A stretch of 64,000 bases of DNA from 62-47 sp051954235. GTDB taxonomy: Bacteria > Pseudomonadota > Alphaproteobacteria > Rhizobiales > Xanthobacteraceae. The first letter of the stretch is position 1, and every line of letters starts with the position of its first letter. Below the pieces are notes generated by a model. That model had not been told where the DNA came from, did not search any database, and worked only from the letters and a program-made list of their open reading frames with translations. Below, in pieces: positions 45,296 to 54,487 of this stretch. Made by a program: the position numbers and the translations under genes. The stretch lies in contig JBQCHY010000005.1 of assembly GCA_051954235.1 (NCBI GenBank), positions 62,001-126,000 of the forward strand, written 5' to 3'.

Positions 45296-47167
45296 TCAGC
45301 CGAATCCGAACGAACGCGCTATATTGTAGGTGATGAGGCTCGCGACATAGGCCAACGCCAACATGTAGAAGAACGTTATCCACATCCAGCGCCAGCCGCC
45401 GGTCTCGCGCTTGATGACGGCAAGCGTGGACGCGCATTGCGGCGCAAAGATGTACCACGCCAATAGCGACAACGCGGTGGCGAGGCTCCACTTGGTCGCG
45501 AGCACCTGACCGATCTGCTCGGCCGCTTCCTTGCCGCCTTCGATGGAATAGACCGTACCCAATGCCGCCACCGCCACCTCGCGCGCGGCCATGCCGGGGA
45601 TCAATGCCACCGCGATCTGCCAGTTGAAACCAAGCGGCGCCAGCACCGGCTCGATGAAGCGGCCGATGATGGCGGCGAGGCTGTAATCGATGCCGGGATC
45701 GGTTGCGCCCGCCGGCGGCTGCGGGAACGATGCTAGGAACCAGATCAGCACCATCATGGCGAAAATGGTGGTACCGGCACGTTGCAGGAACATCATCGCG
45801 CGGGTGTAGATGCCGATGGCGATGCTCTTGAGCCGCGGCAGTTTATAGTCCGGCAATTCCAGCATGAACGGGGCCGGCGCATCGTCGCGCCACATGAAGA
45901 ATTTGATCAGCGCCGACACCGCCATCGCACTGGTGATGCCGGTGACGTAGAGCCCGAACATCACCAGGCCCTGCAAGTTGATCCAGCCCCACACCTGCTT
46001 TGCGGGAATGAAGGCGGAGATGATCAGCGTATAAACCGGAATGCGCGCCGAGCATGTCATCAGCGGTGCGATCAGTATGGTCGTCAGCCGATCGCGGCGA
46101 TTGTCGATCACGCGCGTCGCCATGATGCCGGGAATGGCGCAGGCGAAACTCGACAGCAGCGGAATGAAGGCGCGGCCATGCAATCCCGCGCCGCCCATGA
46201 TGCGATCCATCAGGAACGCCGCGCGCGCCATGTAGCCGAAGTCTTCCAACAGCAGGATAAACAGGAAGATGATAATGATCTGCGGCAGGAACACGATGAC
46301 GCTGCCGACGCCAGAGATCACGCCGTTCTGGATGAAGCTTTGCAGCAGGCCCGAAGGCAACGTCGCCTGCACCCATTGCCCGAGCAACTCGAAGCCGCCG
46401 GCGATCAATTCCATCACCGGCTGCGCCCAGGCGAACACCGCCTGGAACATCACGAACAGGATCGCAGCAAGGATCACCAGCCCGAACACCGGATGCAGCA
46501 CGACGGAATCGACCCGCGCCGTCCAGGTGTCCGGCCGCGCCGGCAGGCTGACGGTGTCCTTGATGATGCGATCCGCCTCGCGCTGGGTGGCGCGCAGTTC
46601 GGCGACGCTGTGCGGCCGCCAGTCGTTCTCGCGCGCGGCCTGCGTGGCTTCGGCGGCGATGGTATCGGTCAGTTGCAGCAGTTCGTCGGTGCCGCCCTTG
46701 CGCACCGCGATCGAGGTCACCACCGGGATGCCGAGCGCGGCCGACAAGGCCGGAACGTCGACGGTGACGCCGCGCCGCTTGGCGATGTCGAACATATTGA
46801 GCGCCAGCACCATCGGTCGGCCGGTGTGCTTCATCTCCAGCACCAGCCGGATCGCCAGCCGCAGGTTGGTGGCGTCGGCGACGCACAGCACCAGTTCCGG
46901 CAGGGTTTCGCCCTTGGCGCGGCCCAGCACCACGTCGCGGGTGATCTCCTCGTCCGGGCTGCGACCGCGCAGCGAGTACGTCCCCGGCAGGTCGATCAGC
47001 GACACCTGCCGGCCGCGCGGGGTGACGAAGAAGCCCTGCTTGCGCTCGACGGTGACGCCGGGGTAATTGGCGACCTTCTGCCGGCTGCCGGTTAGCGCAT
47101 TGAACAGCGAAGTCTTGCCGCTGTTCGGCGTCCCGACCAGGACGATGTTATAGAGTGCAGCTTCCAT
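45296..47167 (-). CDS. feoB: Ferrous iron transport protein B
   Basis: A 623-residue protein with an N-terminal GTPase (G1 GTPNSGKTS at residues 12-20, G3 LIDLPGTYS, G4 LNMFD) and a C-terminal Fe(II) channel (two Gate regions with FLPQIIIIFLFILLLEDFGYMAR and CSARIPVYTLII). It imports ferrous iron across the inner membrane. It is somewhat shorter than the 750-residue enterobacterial form, as in many alphaproteobacteria. It follows feoA by 18 bases. Confidence 0.95.
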   Translation of the reverse strand: MEAALYNIVLVGTPNSGKTSLFNALTGSRQKVANYPGVTVERKQGFFVTPRGRQVSLIDLPGTYSLRGRSPDEEITRDVVLGRAKGETLPELVLCVADATNLRLAIRLVLEMKHTGRPMVLALNMFDIAKRRGVTVDVPALSAALGIPVVTSIAVRKGGTDELLQLTDTIAAEATQAARENDWRPHSVAELRATQREADRIIKDTVSLPARPDTWTARVDSVVLHPVFGLVILAAILFVMFQAVFAWAQPVMELIAGGFELLGQWVQATLPSGLLQSFIQNGVISGVGSVIVFLPQIIIIFLFILLLEDFGYMARAAFLMDRIMGGAGLHGRAFIPLLSSFACAIPGIMATRVIDNRRDRLTTILIAPLMTCSARIPVYTLIISAFIPAKQVWGWINLQGLVMFGLYVTGITSAMAVSALIKFFMWRDDAPAPFMLELPDYKLPRLKSIAIGIYTRAMMFLQRAGTTIFAMMVLIWFLASFPQPPAGATDPGIDYSLAAIIGRFIEPVLAPLGFNWQIAVALIPGMAAREVAVAALGTVYSIEGGKEAAEQIGQVLATKWSLATALSLLAWYIFAPQCASTLAVIKRETGGWRWMWITFFYMLALAYVASLITYNIARSFGFG

Positions 47168-47185
47168 GGCGATCCGCGGACGCCG

Positions 47186-47464
47186 TCAGATGACGACGAC
47201 GGCCATTGCCTCCCGCCGGCGCACGGCGACCGTGATGTTCTCGACCCGAACCGCGATCGGATCGCGCCCGATCAGGCCCTCGTGCAACACCTCGACGCGC
47301 GCGCCTTCGACGAATCCCAATTCGATCAGCCGGCTTTCGAGCTCGGCCGCGTTCAGGCTGGACTCGGCATTGCCGCCCTTCAGGGCATGAACAGTGCCGG
47401 AAAAGCCGCGCCGGGCATTTCCGAGCAGCCGAACCGCGCCGGACTCGTGGAGGTCGATGGTCAT
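47186..47464 (-). CDS. feoA: Ferrous iron transport protein A
   Basis: A 92-residue SH3-like protein: NAAELESRLIELGFVEGARVEVLHEG and IAVRVENITVAVRRREAMAV are the FeoA pattern. It assists FeoB. Translation is likely coupled to feoB. An Irr-like element lies upstream at 47526-47542. Confidence 0.92.
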   Translation of the reverse strand: MTIDLHESGAVRLLGNARRGFSGTVHALKGGNAESSLNAAELESRLIELGFVEGARVEVLHEGLIGRDPIAVRVENITVAVRRREAMAVVVI

Positions 47465-47525
47465 GCGTCGCTTGTTTCAACCGGCGCTTCGAGGGTCAAG
47501 TGCGCCTTTTGACCGCGCGCGGTTG

Positions 47526-47542
47526 TTTAGAGCGATTTTAAG
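47526..47542 (-). promoter_or_regulatory. Irr-like (ICE) box upstream of feoAB
   Basis: TTTAGAGCGATTTTAAG matches the rhizobial Irr-type consensus as I recall it (TTTAGAA-N3-TTCTAAA) at 11 of 14 positions with the right spacing. It is 62 bases upstream of feoA, between two divergent genes. Feo genes are iron-responsive in this group, so the location fits. The second half is weak. Confidence 0.3.
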
Positions 47543-47690
47543 CCGCGTCGGCGGCAAAGCCGGACGGGCCGCCAAAGCTCCGGCCGCCGGAGCTCTGGAA
47601 CCGGCCCTCGCCTTCCGGCGTTAAGACCGCGAACTGCTTTATTGATTTCGCGCCGACAACCCTTTTCCTTAAACCGACGTCAGGTCACCG

Positions 47691-48860
47691 ATGGCCACCG
47701 AAGAGACCGTCACCGCCACCATCAAAGAGGAATATGCGCGGGACGGGTCGCTGGAAAGCACGGAAGCCACCCTCGCCAAGACCACCACCGGCGCCGCCGA
47801 CGATACCATCGATCTGCCGTCCGATCCCATTACGGTCATGCTGGCGGCGCTGCTGTTGATCGCGGTGCTGGCGGTCGCTTATTTCGCCGCCCCCATCGTG
47901 CTGCCGATCGTGCTGGCGCTGGTGCTCAACCTCTTGTTTCAGCCCGGCATGCGCGCATTGGAAACCATTCGCCTGCCGCGCGCGCTGGCAGCGCTCATCC
48001 TGATCCTGATCTTTTTCGGCGCGATCGTCGCCATCGGCGCGGCGGTCTCCGGCCCCGCGACCGAATGGGCGACGAAGCTGCCCGACGGCATCCCGCGCCT
48101 GCAGGAGCGGCTGAAAGTTCTCAGCCAGCCGGTGGCGACGCTACAGATATTCCTGCAACAGATCGATGGCTTCATGTCCGGCGGCGGCGCCCCCCACGCC
48201 GGCAACGGCCCTTCGGGCTCGGCGATCGCAACGATCCTGTTCACCGGCACCACGCATTTCGCCAGCAGCTTCTTCGAGACGATCCTGATCCTGTTTTTCC
48301 TGCTGGTCTCCGGCAATACCTTCCTCAAGCGCACGGTGGAGATCCTGCCGAGCTTCAAGGGCAAGCGGCAGGCGGTCGAACTGTCGCAACAGGTCGAGGA
48401 AAACATCTCGATCTACCTCGTCACCATCACCGTCATGAACGCGGCGGTGGGCGTGGCGACCGGGCTTGCGATGTGGATGGTGGGCCTCGGCGATCCGATC
48501 CTGTGGGGTGTCGTCGCCTTCTTCCTCAACTTCGTGCCGATCATGGGACCGCTGTTCGGCGTCGGTATCTTCCTGCTGGCGGGTTTGCTGGTGCTCGATC
48601 CGTTATGGATGGCGATGATGCCGGCGGCACTCTATCTCGGCATTCATGTGATCGAAGGCGAGATCGTCACGCCGATGCTGCTGGCGCGGCGCTTCACGCT
48701 CAATCCCGTGCTGGTGATCATCTCGCTGATCTTCTGGTTCTGGATGTGGGGCGTCCCCGGCGCCATCCTCGCAGTGCCGATGCTGGCGATCACCAAGATC
48801 GTCTGCGACGGCATCCGCCCGCTGGCGGCGATCGGGCATTTTTTGAGCGGTGATGAGTGA
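47691..48860 (+). CDS. AI-2E family (PerM-type) transporter
   Basis: A 389-residue protein with about eight membrane helices. The N terminus is soluble and acidic (residues 1-40), and the family core follows: LPIVLALVLNLLFQP, and near the end FFLNFVPIMGPLFGVG and EGEIVTPMLLARRFTLNPVLVIISLIFW. The family includes autoinducer-2 exporters, Na+/H+ antiporters and proteins of unknown substrate. It diverges from feoA. A specific role cannot be given. Confidence 0.88.
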   Translation: MATEETVTATIKEEYARDGSLESTEATLAKTTTGAADDTIDLPSDPITVMLAALLLIAVLAVAYFAAPIVLPIVLALVLNLLFQPGMRALETIRLPRALAALILILIFFGAIVAIGAAVSGPATEWATKLPDGIPRLQERLKVLSQPVATLQIFLQQIDGFMSGGGAPHAGNGPSGSAIATILFTGTTHFASSFFETILILFFLLVSGNTFLKRTVEILPSFKGKRQAVELSQQVEENISIYLVTITVMNAAVGVATGLAMWMVGLGDPILWGVVAFFLNFVPIMGPLFGVGIFLLAGLLVLDPLWMAMMPAALYLGIHVIEGEIVTPMLLARRFTLNPVLVIISLIFWFWMWGVPGAILAVPMLAITKIVCDGIRPLAAIGHFLSGDE

Positions 48861-48917
48861 AGCTCCAGCGAATCTAATCGAGCATTCGTTTTGCGCGCAA
48901 ACTTGCAACATAAAGAT

Positions 48918-49050
48918 CGTCGTCCCCGCGTAGGCGGGGACCCATAACCCCTGGCGGTGATAGTTAGCGGGACTGATCCTCAATAATTACGACCGCCACT
49001 CACATCATAGGCGACACGGAGTCTGGGTCCCCGCCTGCGCGAGGACGACG
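48918..49050. repeat. Composite palindromic repeat, copy 4
   Basis: CGTCGTCCCCGCGTAGGCGGGGACC with CCCATAACCCCTGGCGG on the left faces GGGTCCCCGCCTGCGCGAGGACGACG on the right; inner right half in reverse reads ACTCCGTGTCGCC. A flank from about 48880 is shared with copies 3 and 5. With the terminator at 49146 it fills the 340-base gap 48861-49200. Confidence 0.85.
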
Positions 49051-49145
49051 CTGAGAGTATTTGATTCCACAAACTACATATCGAGAACGCGCTGAATACA
49101 TGGGCAGCCTGAGCCGCAGGCTTCAAAAGCAACACTCCAAACAAA

Positions 49146-49172
49146 ACGGCGGCCGATGGGATCGGCCGCCGT
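49146..49172 (-). terminator. Terminator of the peptide-binding protein gene
   Basis: A 12-base perfect stem ACGGCGGCCGAT / ATCGGCCGCCGT with a 3-base loop; on the minus strand it is followed by TTTTGTTT. It lies 29 bases after the stop of the binding-protein gene. Confidence 0.85.
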
Positions 49173-49200
49173 CGAATATTGTCAGCGTTCATCGGATCGA

Positions 49201-50832
49201 TCAGTCGCCGGTCTTCTCGATGTTCCAGAACACCGGGGTCGCGGGACCGTCGAGCACGCCCTTGAGCGACTTGCGCCAGACGCTCGGCTGCTCGAACTGT
49301 CCGAGCGGGATGTAGATCACTTCGTCATAGACCCGCTTCTGGATTTCAGCCGCAAGCTTCTTCTGCTCATCGGCCGAGGTCGAGCGGGCAAACTGGTCGC
49401 GCAGCTTCTCGATGGTGGGATCGTCCGGCCAGCCGAACCAGCCGCCGTTCTTGCCCTTGCCGTTGGTCGAAACGTTGGCGACCGGGTTCATGATGTCCGG
49501 GCCGGCCCAGTTGGTGAAGAACATGTTCCAGCCGCCTTCCTTCGGCGACTTCTGGCTGGCGCGTCGCGTCACAACCGTCTGCCAGTCAGTGGCCTGAAGA
49601 TCGACCTTGAAGCCGGCATCACGCAGGAACTGTGCGAACACGATCGGCTGCGCCTTCAACTGTCCGACGTCGCCGGGCGCCATGACGACAACCGGCGTGC
49701 CGTCATAACCGGATTCCTTGAGGAGCTTCTTCGCCTCCTCCATGCCGTTGCCCTTGATCAAGGTCTCGGCACCGACGTCACTCGCCAGCGGCGTGCCGCA
49801 GCCGAACACGGCGCCGCAAACCTTGTAGTACTTCGGATTGCCGATCAGCGCGTCGAGTACCGGCTTCTGGCTGGCCGCCAGGAAGGCCGCGCGGCGGATC
49901 TTCGGATTGTCGAACGGCGGATAGAGAAAATTCATCCGGCCGAGCGTCTGGAAGCCCAGCGGGCTCAGCGTGTGGATGACAAGATCCTTATCGCCTTCAA
50001 GAATCGGCAGCAGGTCGTAGGACGGCGTTTCGGAGAAATCGATATCGCCGGACTGGATCGCGTTCACCACCGTCTGCGCGTCCGGCATGGTGATCCATTC
50101 GACGCGATCGACCTTCACCACCTTGCCACCGGCGGTCCAGCTTGGCGGCTCCGAACGCGGCACGTAGTCCTTGTTCTTTTCGTACACGGCCTTCACGCCG
50201 GGCTGGAATTCGCCCTGCACGAACTTGAACGGGCCCGAACCGATCTGCTCCGGAATGGCCTTGCCGGCCGGCGTTTCAGCGAGCCGCTTCGGCATCATGA
50301 ACGGCACCAGCGACGACGGCTTGCCGATCGACTCCAGCACCAGGCCGTAGGGCTCCTTCAGCTTCAACACGATGGTCTTGGCGTCCGGCGCTTCGATGCT
50401 GGCGGTGAAGTCCATCAGCTTCTGGCCCATGCCGTCGGCCTTACCCCAACGCTTCAGCGAGGCGACGCAATCCTCGGCGGTGACCGGCGTGCCGTCATGC
50501 CACTTCAAACCGTCGCGCAAGGTGAAGGTGTAGGTGAGTTTGTCGTCGGAGACCTTGTAGCTCGCCATCTGCGGCTGGATCTTGAAATGCTCATCCATCG
50601 CCAGCAGCGTGTCGTAGACCATGTAACCGTGGTCGCGGGTGATATAGGCGGTGGTCAATCCGGGATCGAGCACGCGCAGGTCGGAATGCATCACCGCGCG
50701 GATGGTTTTGGTTTGCGCCAGCGCGGGCGAACCCAGCGCCGTCGCAAGCAGGAAGGCCGGCAACGCCGCCTTCAATGCCATGCTCAATTTCCCCACTTTC
50801 GTGGACATTCTCGGAGGCGTGACGTGCAACAT
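49201..50832 (-). CDS. Peptide/nickel-type ABC transporter substrate-binding protein (SBP_bac_5 family)
   Basis: About 543 residues with a signal peptide ending GSPALAQT. The mature part opens KTIRAVMHSDLRVLDPGLTT and has the family landmark YTFTLRDGLKWHDGTPVTAEDCVASLKRW. It is a periplasmic receptor for oligopeptides or similar solutes and fits the DppBCDF-type genes across the divergent gap. ATG 50832 has GGGAG seven bases upstream; later ATGs at 50808 and 50781 are in frame. The ligand is unknown. Confidence 0.9.
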   Translation of the reverse strand: MLHVTPPRMSTKVGKLSMALKAALPAFLLATALGSPALAQTKTIRAVMHSDLRVLDPGLTTAYITRDHGYMVYDTLLAMDEHFKIQPQMASYKVSDDKLTYTFTLRDGLKWHDGTPVTAEDCVASLKRWGKADGMGQKLMDFTASIEAPDAKTIVLKLKEPYGLVLESIGKPSSLVPFMMPKRLAETPAGKAIPEQIGSGPFKFVQGEFQPGVKAVYEKNKDYVPRSEPPSWTAGGKVVKVDRVEWITMPDAQTVVNAIQSGDIDFSETPSYDLLPILEGDKDLVIHTLSPLGFQTLGRMNFLYPPFDNPKIRRAAFLAASQKPVLDALIGNPKYYKVCGAVFGCGTPLASDVGAETLIKGNGMEEAKKLLKESGYDGTPVVVMAPGDVGQLKAQPIVFAQFLRDAGFKVDLQATDWQTVVTRRASQKSPKEGGWNMFFTNWAGPDIMNPVANVSTNGKGKNGGWFGWPDDPTIEKLRDQFARSTSADEQKKLAAEIQKRVYDEVIYIPLGQFEQPSVWRKSLKGVLDGPATPVFWNIEKTGD

Positions 50833-51330
50833 TCGATCTCTCCCGACTTGAACGCAATTTTCTGATGATGAATCGCGCTGATTGCTTTTAATGGCATCGG
50901 AAGCGACGACAGCAGCGTCGCTCCCGATCACTCACGTGGTTTTATTGCGCGCAAGACTTGCATCAAGTTCGTCGGGCGTCAATCGGTGTCCGCTTCGCAT
51001 CCGCACAAGGCGCTGCGGTTCGCAGCCGCACACGCAAAACGGCCTGAGAAAAGCGATCACTTGCAACGTTACGCTGGCAATTTCCGTTGAAGTCTCCATT
51101 ATGACCGCGCGTAATGACGTTCGGTGTTTTCCTGGATTAGTGACGGTTCACTATTCGCTCCATCGAAGGGTTGGATTCTCCGCTCCATGTCGTGACGCGC
51201 GTATCAAATTTCGAACCTCGCTGGAAACCTCCATTGTTCGTGATCCTCCCGCTTCAACATTCGTCAATGACCGCATCACATCACGCGCGTTGAAGTCGGA
51301 TCACCAAAAGAAGAAGGCATCTGGAACGCC
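50833..51330. other. Divergent regulatory gap of the peptide transport block
   Basis: Nearly 500 bases separate the binding-protein gene and the M20 gene, the longest gap in the window without a repeat. It is AT-richer than its surroundings and should hold the promoters of both transcripts. I find no recognisable gene, terminator or palindrome. A 150-codon open frame covers most of it but reads as unstructured Ser/Arg-rich sequence. Confidence 0.45.
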
Positions 51331-52461
51331 ATGAATCCCGCCAACCTCCCGTTCGATACCGAAACCATGTTGCAGGGCCTGCGTCAGTGGGTCGAGTGCG
51401 AAAGTCCGACGTGGGATCGCGCCGCCGTCAATCGCATGCTCGATCTCGCCGCGCGCGAGATGGCGCTCGCGGGCGCGACCATCGAGCGCATTCCGGGACG
51501 GATGGGTTTTGGCGATTGCGTTCGCGCCCGCTTCCCGCATCCGAAGCAGGGCGAGCCCGGCATCCTGATCGCCGGCCATCTCGACACCGTGCATCCGATA
51601 GGCACACTGGAGAAGCTGCCGTGGCGGCGCGAGGGCAACAAGTGTTACGGCCCCGGCGTCTACGACATGAAGGGTGGCAACTATCTCTCGCTCGAAGCCA
51701 TCCGCCAATTGCAGCGCGCCGCCTTCACCACGCCGCTGCCGATCACGTTCCTGCTGACCCCCGATGAAGAAGTCGGCACGCCGAGCGTCCGCGATGTCGT
51801 CGAGGCGGAAGCCGCGCGCAACAAATACGTGCTGGTGCCGGAACCCGGCCGCGACGACAACGGCGTCGTTACCGGCCGCTATGCCATCGCGCGCTTCAAT
51901 CTCGAAGCCACCGGTCGTCCGAGCCATGCCGGCGCGACACTCTCATCCGGCCGCTCCGCGATCCGCGAGATGGCGCGACAGATCCTTGCCATCGACGCGA
52001 TGACCGGCCCCGACTGCACCTTCAGCGTCGGCGTCGTTCACGGCGGACAGTGGGTGAACTGCGTTGCCACCACCGCAACCGGTGAAGCGCTCAGCATGGC
52101 CAAACGGCAAAGCGATCTCGACCGCGGCGTCGAACGCATGCTGGCGTTGTCGGGAACCCACGATGATGTCACCTTCACGGTAACGCGCGGCGTCACCCGC
52201 CCGGTATGGGAGCCGGATGCCGGAACCATGGCGCTTTATGAGAAAGCGCGCGGCGTTGCCGAACAAATGGGCATGAAATTGCCGCACGGTAGCGTCGGCG
52301 GCGGCTCCGACGCCAACTTCACCGGCGCCATGGGCATCCCCTCGCTCGACGGCCTCGGCGTGCGCGGCGGCGGCGTCCACACGCTCAACGAACATATCGA
52401 GGTGGACAGCCTTGCCGAGCGCGGCCGCCTGATGGCAGGCTTGCTGGCAACGCTGGAATAA
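51331..52461 (+). CDS. M20 family metallopeptidase (glutamate carboxypeptidase / CPG2-like)
   Basis: A 376-residue zinc peptidase: IAGHLDTVHP (His and Asp), YGPGVYDMKGG (bridging Asp), LTPDEEVGTPS (catalytic Glu and ligand) and a C-terminal GVRGGGVHTLNEH (His ligand). The middle dimerisation domain carries GRPSHAGAT. It would cleave a C-terminal residue from small peptides. It heads the plus-strand peptide operon. Confidence 0.9.
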   Translation: MNPANLPFDTETMLQGLRQWVECESPTWDRAAVNRMLDLAAREMALAGATIERIPGRMGFGDCVRARFPHPKQGEPGILIAGHLDTVHPIGTLEKLPWRREGNKCYGPGVYDMKGGNYLSLEAIRQLQRAAFTTPLPITFLLTPDEEVGTPSVRDVVEAEAARNKYVLVPEPGRDDNGVVTGRYAIARFNLEATGRPSHAGATLSSGRSAIREMARQILAIDAMTGPDCTFSVGVVHGGQWVNCVATTATGEALSMAKRQSDLDRGVERMLALSGTHDDVTFTVTRGVTRPVWEPDAGTMALYEKARGVAEQMGMKLPHGSVGGGSDANFTGAMGIPSLDGLGVRGGGVHTLNEHIEVDSLAERGRLMAGLLATLE

Positions 52462-52499
52462 GACGGCGGCAATTCCCTGCTCGCGAAATATTCGATGGC

Positions 52500-52652
52500 A
52501 TGGAATTGGCTTATCGAACTGACATGAAGCAACCGGCGCTGGATTTCCGGGTGGATATGCCCGCGCCGGGTGAAACGGGGAACGAGATTGTTGACAACAT
52601 CCCGGCCGTCACGGTCATCATGGATGTCATTTCAGGGCGTGCGACGAGGTAG
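52500..52652 (+). CDS. Possible 50-residue small ORF
   Basis: A 50-codon frame (starting ATG 52500, or ATG 52524 for 42 residues) occupies the gap between the M20 gene and the first permease gene; its stop is seven bases before the permease ATG. The product (for example KQPALDFRVDMPAPGETG) is acidic and unlike any family I know. No ribosome site is visible. It could be a remnant. Confidence 0.3.
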   Translation: MELAYRTDMKQPALDFRVDMPAPGETGNEIVDNIPAVTVIMDVISGRATR

Positions 52653-52658
52653 GGACGA

Positions 52659-53600
52659 ATGCTGGGATACCTGATCCGCCGAATCCTCGCCGCCATCCCT
52701 GTGATGGGCGTGGTGGCGCTGTTCGTGTTCCTGCTGCTGCGGCTGACGCCGGGCGATCCCGCCGCCATCCTCGCAGGCGATAACGCGACGCCGGAACAGC
52801 TCGACCGCATCCGCACCTCGCTCGGCTTGAACGAGCCGCTCTACACCCAATTCTTCACCTGGATCGGCAAGCTGTTGCACGGCGACTTCGGCGTCTCGCT
52901 GATTTCCAACGTGCCGGTCATCACCATGATCGGCAATCGCATCGAGCCGACCATCAGCATTGCGGTCGCGACCATCATCTTCACCGTCATCGTCGCGGTG
53001 CCGCTCGGCGTGATCGCGGCGTGGAAGCACGGCACCTGGATCGATCGCTTCGTGATGGCGCTGTCGGTGATCGGCTTCTCGGTGCCGGTGTTCGTGATCG
53101 GCTATGTGCTGATTCAGGTGTTCGCCATCGACCTGCGCTGGCTGCCGGTGCAAGGCTATCGCAGCTTCGCGCGCGGCTTCGGCCCGTTCTTCGAACGCAT
53201 CGCCCTGCCGACGCTGACGCTGTCGTTCATCTATATCGCGCTGATCGCGCGCATGACCCGCGCTGCAATGCTCGACGTGCTCGACGAGGATTATATCCGC
53301 ACCGCGCGCGCCAAGGGCATCGCCGAACACGGCGTGTTGCTACGGCACGCGCTGCGCAACGCGGCGGTGCCGGTGATTACCGTGATCGGTACCGGCTTCG
53401 CGCTCTTGATCTCCGGTGTCGTCGTCACCGAGACGGTGTTCAACCTGCCGGGCATCGGCCGCCTCACCGTCGATGCGGTGCTGGCGCGCGACTACCCCGT
53501 CATTCAAGCGATGATCCTGTTGACCAGCGGCATCTATGTCGGGGTCAATCTGCTGATCGATCTCTCCTACACCCTGCTCGATCCGAGGATTCGTTACTGA
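52659..53600 (+). CDS. Peptide ABC transporter permease (DppB-type)
   Basis: A 313-residue inner-membrane permease with six helices: MLGYLIRRILAAIPVMGVVA at the start, RLTPGDPAAILAGD and the EAA loop DVLDEDYIRTARAKGIAEHG that docks the ATPase. Its stop overlaps the next start (TGATG). Confidence 0.93.
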   Translation: MLGYLIRRILAAIPVMGVVALFVFLLLRLTPGDPAAILAGDNATPEQLDRIRTSLGLNEPLYTQFFTWIGKLLHGDFGVSLISNVPVITMIGNRIEPTISIAVATIIFTVIVAVPLGVIAAWKHGTWIDRFVMALSVIGFSVPVFVIGYVLIQVFAIDLRWLPVQGYRSFARGFGPFFERIALPTLTLSFIYIALIARMTRAAMLDVLDEDYIRTARAKGIAEHGVLLRHALRNAAVPVITVIGTGFALLISGVVVTETVFNLPGIGRLTVDAVLARDYPVIQAMILLTSGIYVGVNLLIDLSYTLLDPRIRY

Positions 53601-54487
53601 TGGCTGTCGATGCTCTGCCAGACCCCTCGCTCCGGATCACGCCGCGCCGGCTTGGCCGCAATCTGTTGCGCGCGAATCCGATCATCGCCATCGCGGTCAT
53701 CTGTCTCGTCATCATTGTACTGATGGCGATCTTCGCGCCGCTGCTTTCGCCGCACGATCCGCAACTGCTGGCGCCGGCGCAGCGGCTGAAGCCGGCGAGC
53801 GCGGAGTATCCGCTCGGCACCGACGCTTTCGGCCGCGACGTGCTTTCGCGCATCATCTATGGCGGCCGCATTTCGCTGCTGATCGGGCTTGGCTCCGCGG
53901 TATTCAGCGTCGCGATCGGCCTCCTGATCGGGCTTGTCTCCGGCTTCTTCAAATGGGTCGATGCCGTGATGATGCGCGTCATGGACGGCTTAATGGCAAT
54001 CCCCGGAATCCTGCTGGCGATTGCGGTGGTGTCGCTGTCGGGCGCGAGCCTGATGACGGTGCTGATCGCCATCACCATTCCGGAAGTGCCGCGCGTGGCG
54101 CGACTGGTGCGCTCGGTGGTACTGTCGGCGCGCGAAGAACCTTACGTCGAGGCCGCAATCTCGGTCGGCACCAGCCTGCCGAAGATCATGTGGCGTCACC
54201 TGGTGCCGAACACCGTCGCGCCGCTGATCGTGCAAGGCACTTACGTCTGCGCCTCCGCCATCCTCACCGAGGCGATCCTGTCGTTCCTCGGTTGCGGCAT
54301 CAGTCCGGAAATTCCGACCTGGGGCAATATCATGGCCGAGGGTCGCGCCTTCTTCCAGATCAAGCCCTCGCTGATCTTCTGGCCCGGCCTTTTGCTGTCG
54401 ATCACCATTCTCTCGGTCAATCTGATTGGCGATGCCGCGCGCGACGCTCTCGACCCGCGCATGAAACAGCGCGAGGCTCACCCATGA
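53600..54487 (+). CDS. Peptide ABC transporter permease (DppC-type)
   Basis: A 295-residue permease starting MAVDALPDPSLRITPRRLGR, with HPLG-type landmark YPLGTDAFGRDVLSRIIYG and EAA loop EEPYVEAAISVGTSLPKIMW. It pairs with the DppB-type permease. ATG 53600 overlaps the preceding TGA, and its own stop overlaps the ATPase start (ATGA). Confidence 0.93.
   Translation: MAVDALPDPSLRITPRRLGRNLLRANPIIAIAVICLVIIVLMAIFAPLLSPHDPQLLAPAQRLKPASAEYPLGTDAFGRDVLSRIIYGGRISLLIGLGSAVFSVAIGLLIGLVSGFFKWVDAVMMRVMDGLMAIPGILLAIAVVSLSGASLMTVLIAITIPEVPRVARLVRSVVLSAREEPYVEAAISVGTSLPKIMWRHLVPNTVAPLIVQGTYVCASAILTEAILSFLGCGISPEIPTWGNIMAEGRAFFQIKPSLIFWPGLLLSITILSVNLIGDAARDALDPRMKQREAHP

Noticed and set aside
50882..51334. 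150-codon plus-strand frame before the M20 gene
   Set aside because: Although its stop overlaps the M20 start (ATGA), the sequence is Ser/Arg/Thr-rich without domain or signal features, no ribosome site precedes it, and base composition looks intergenic.
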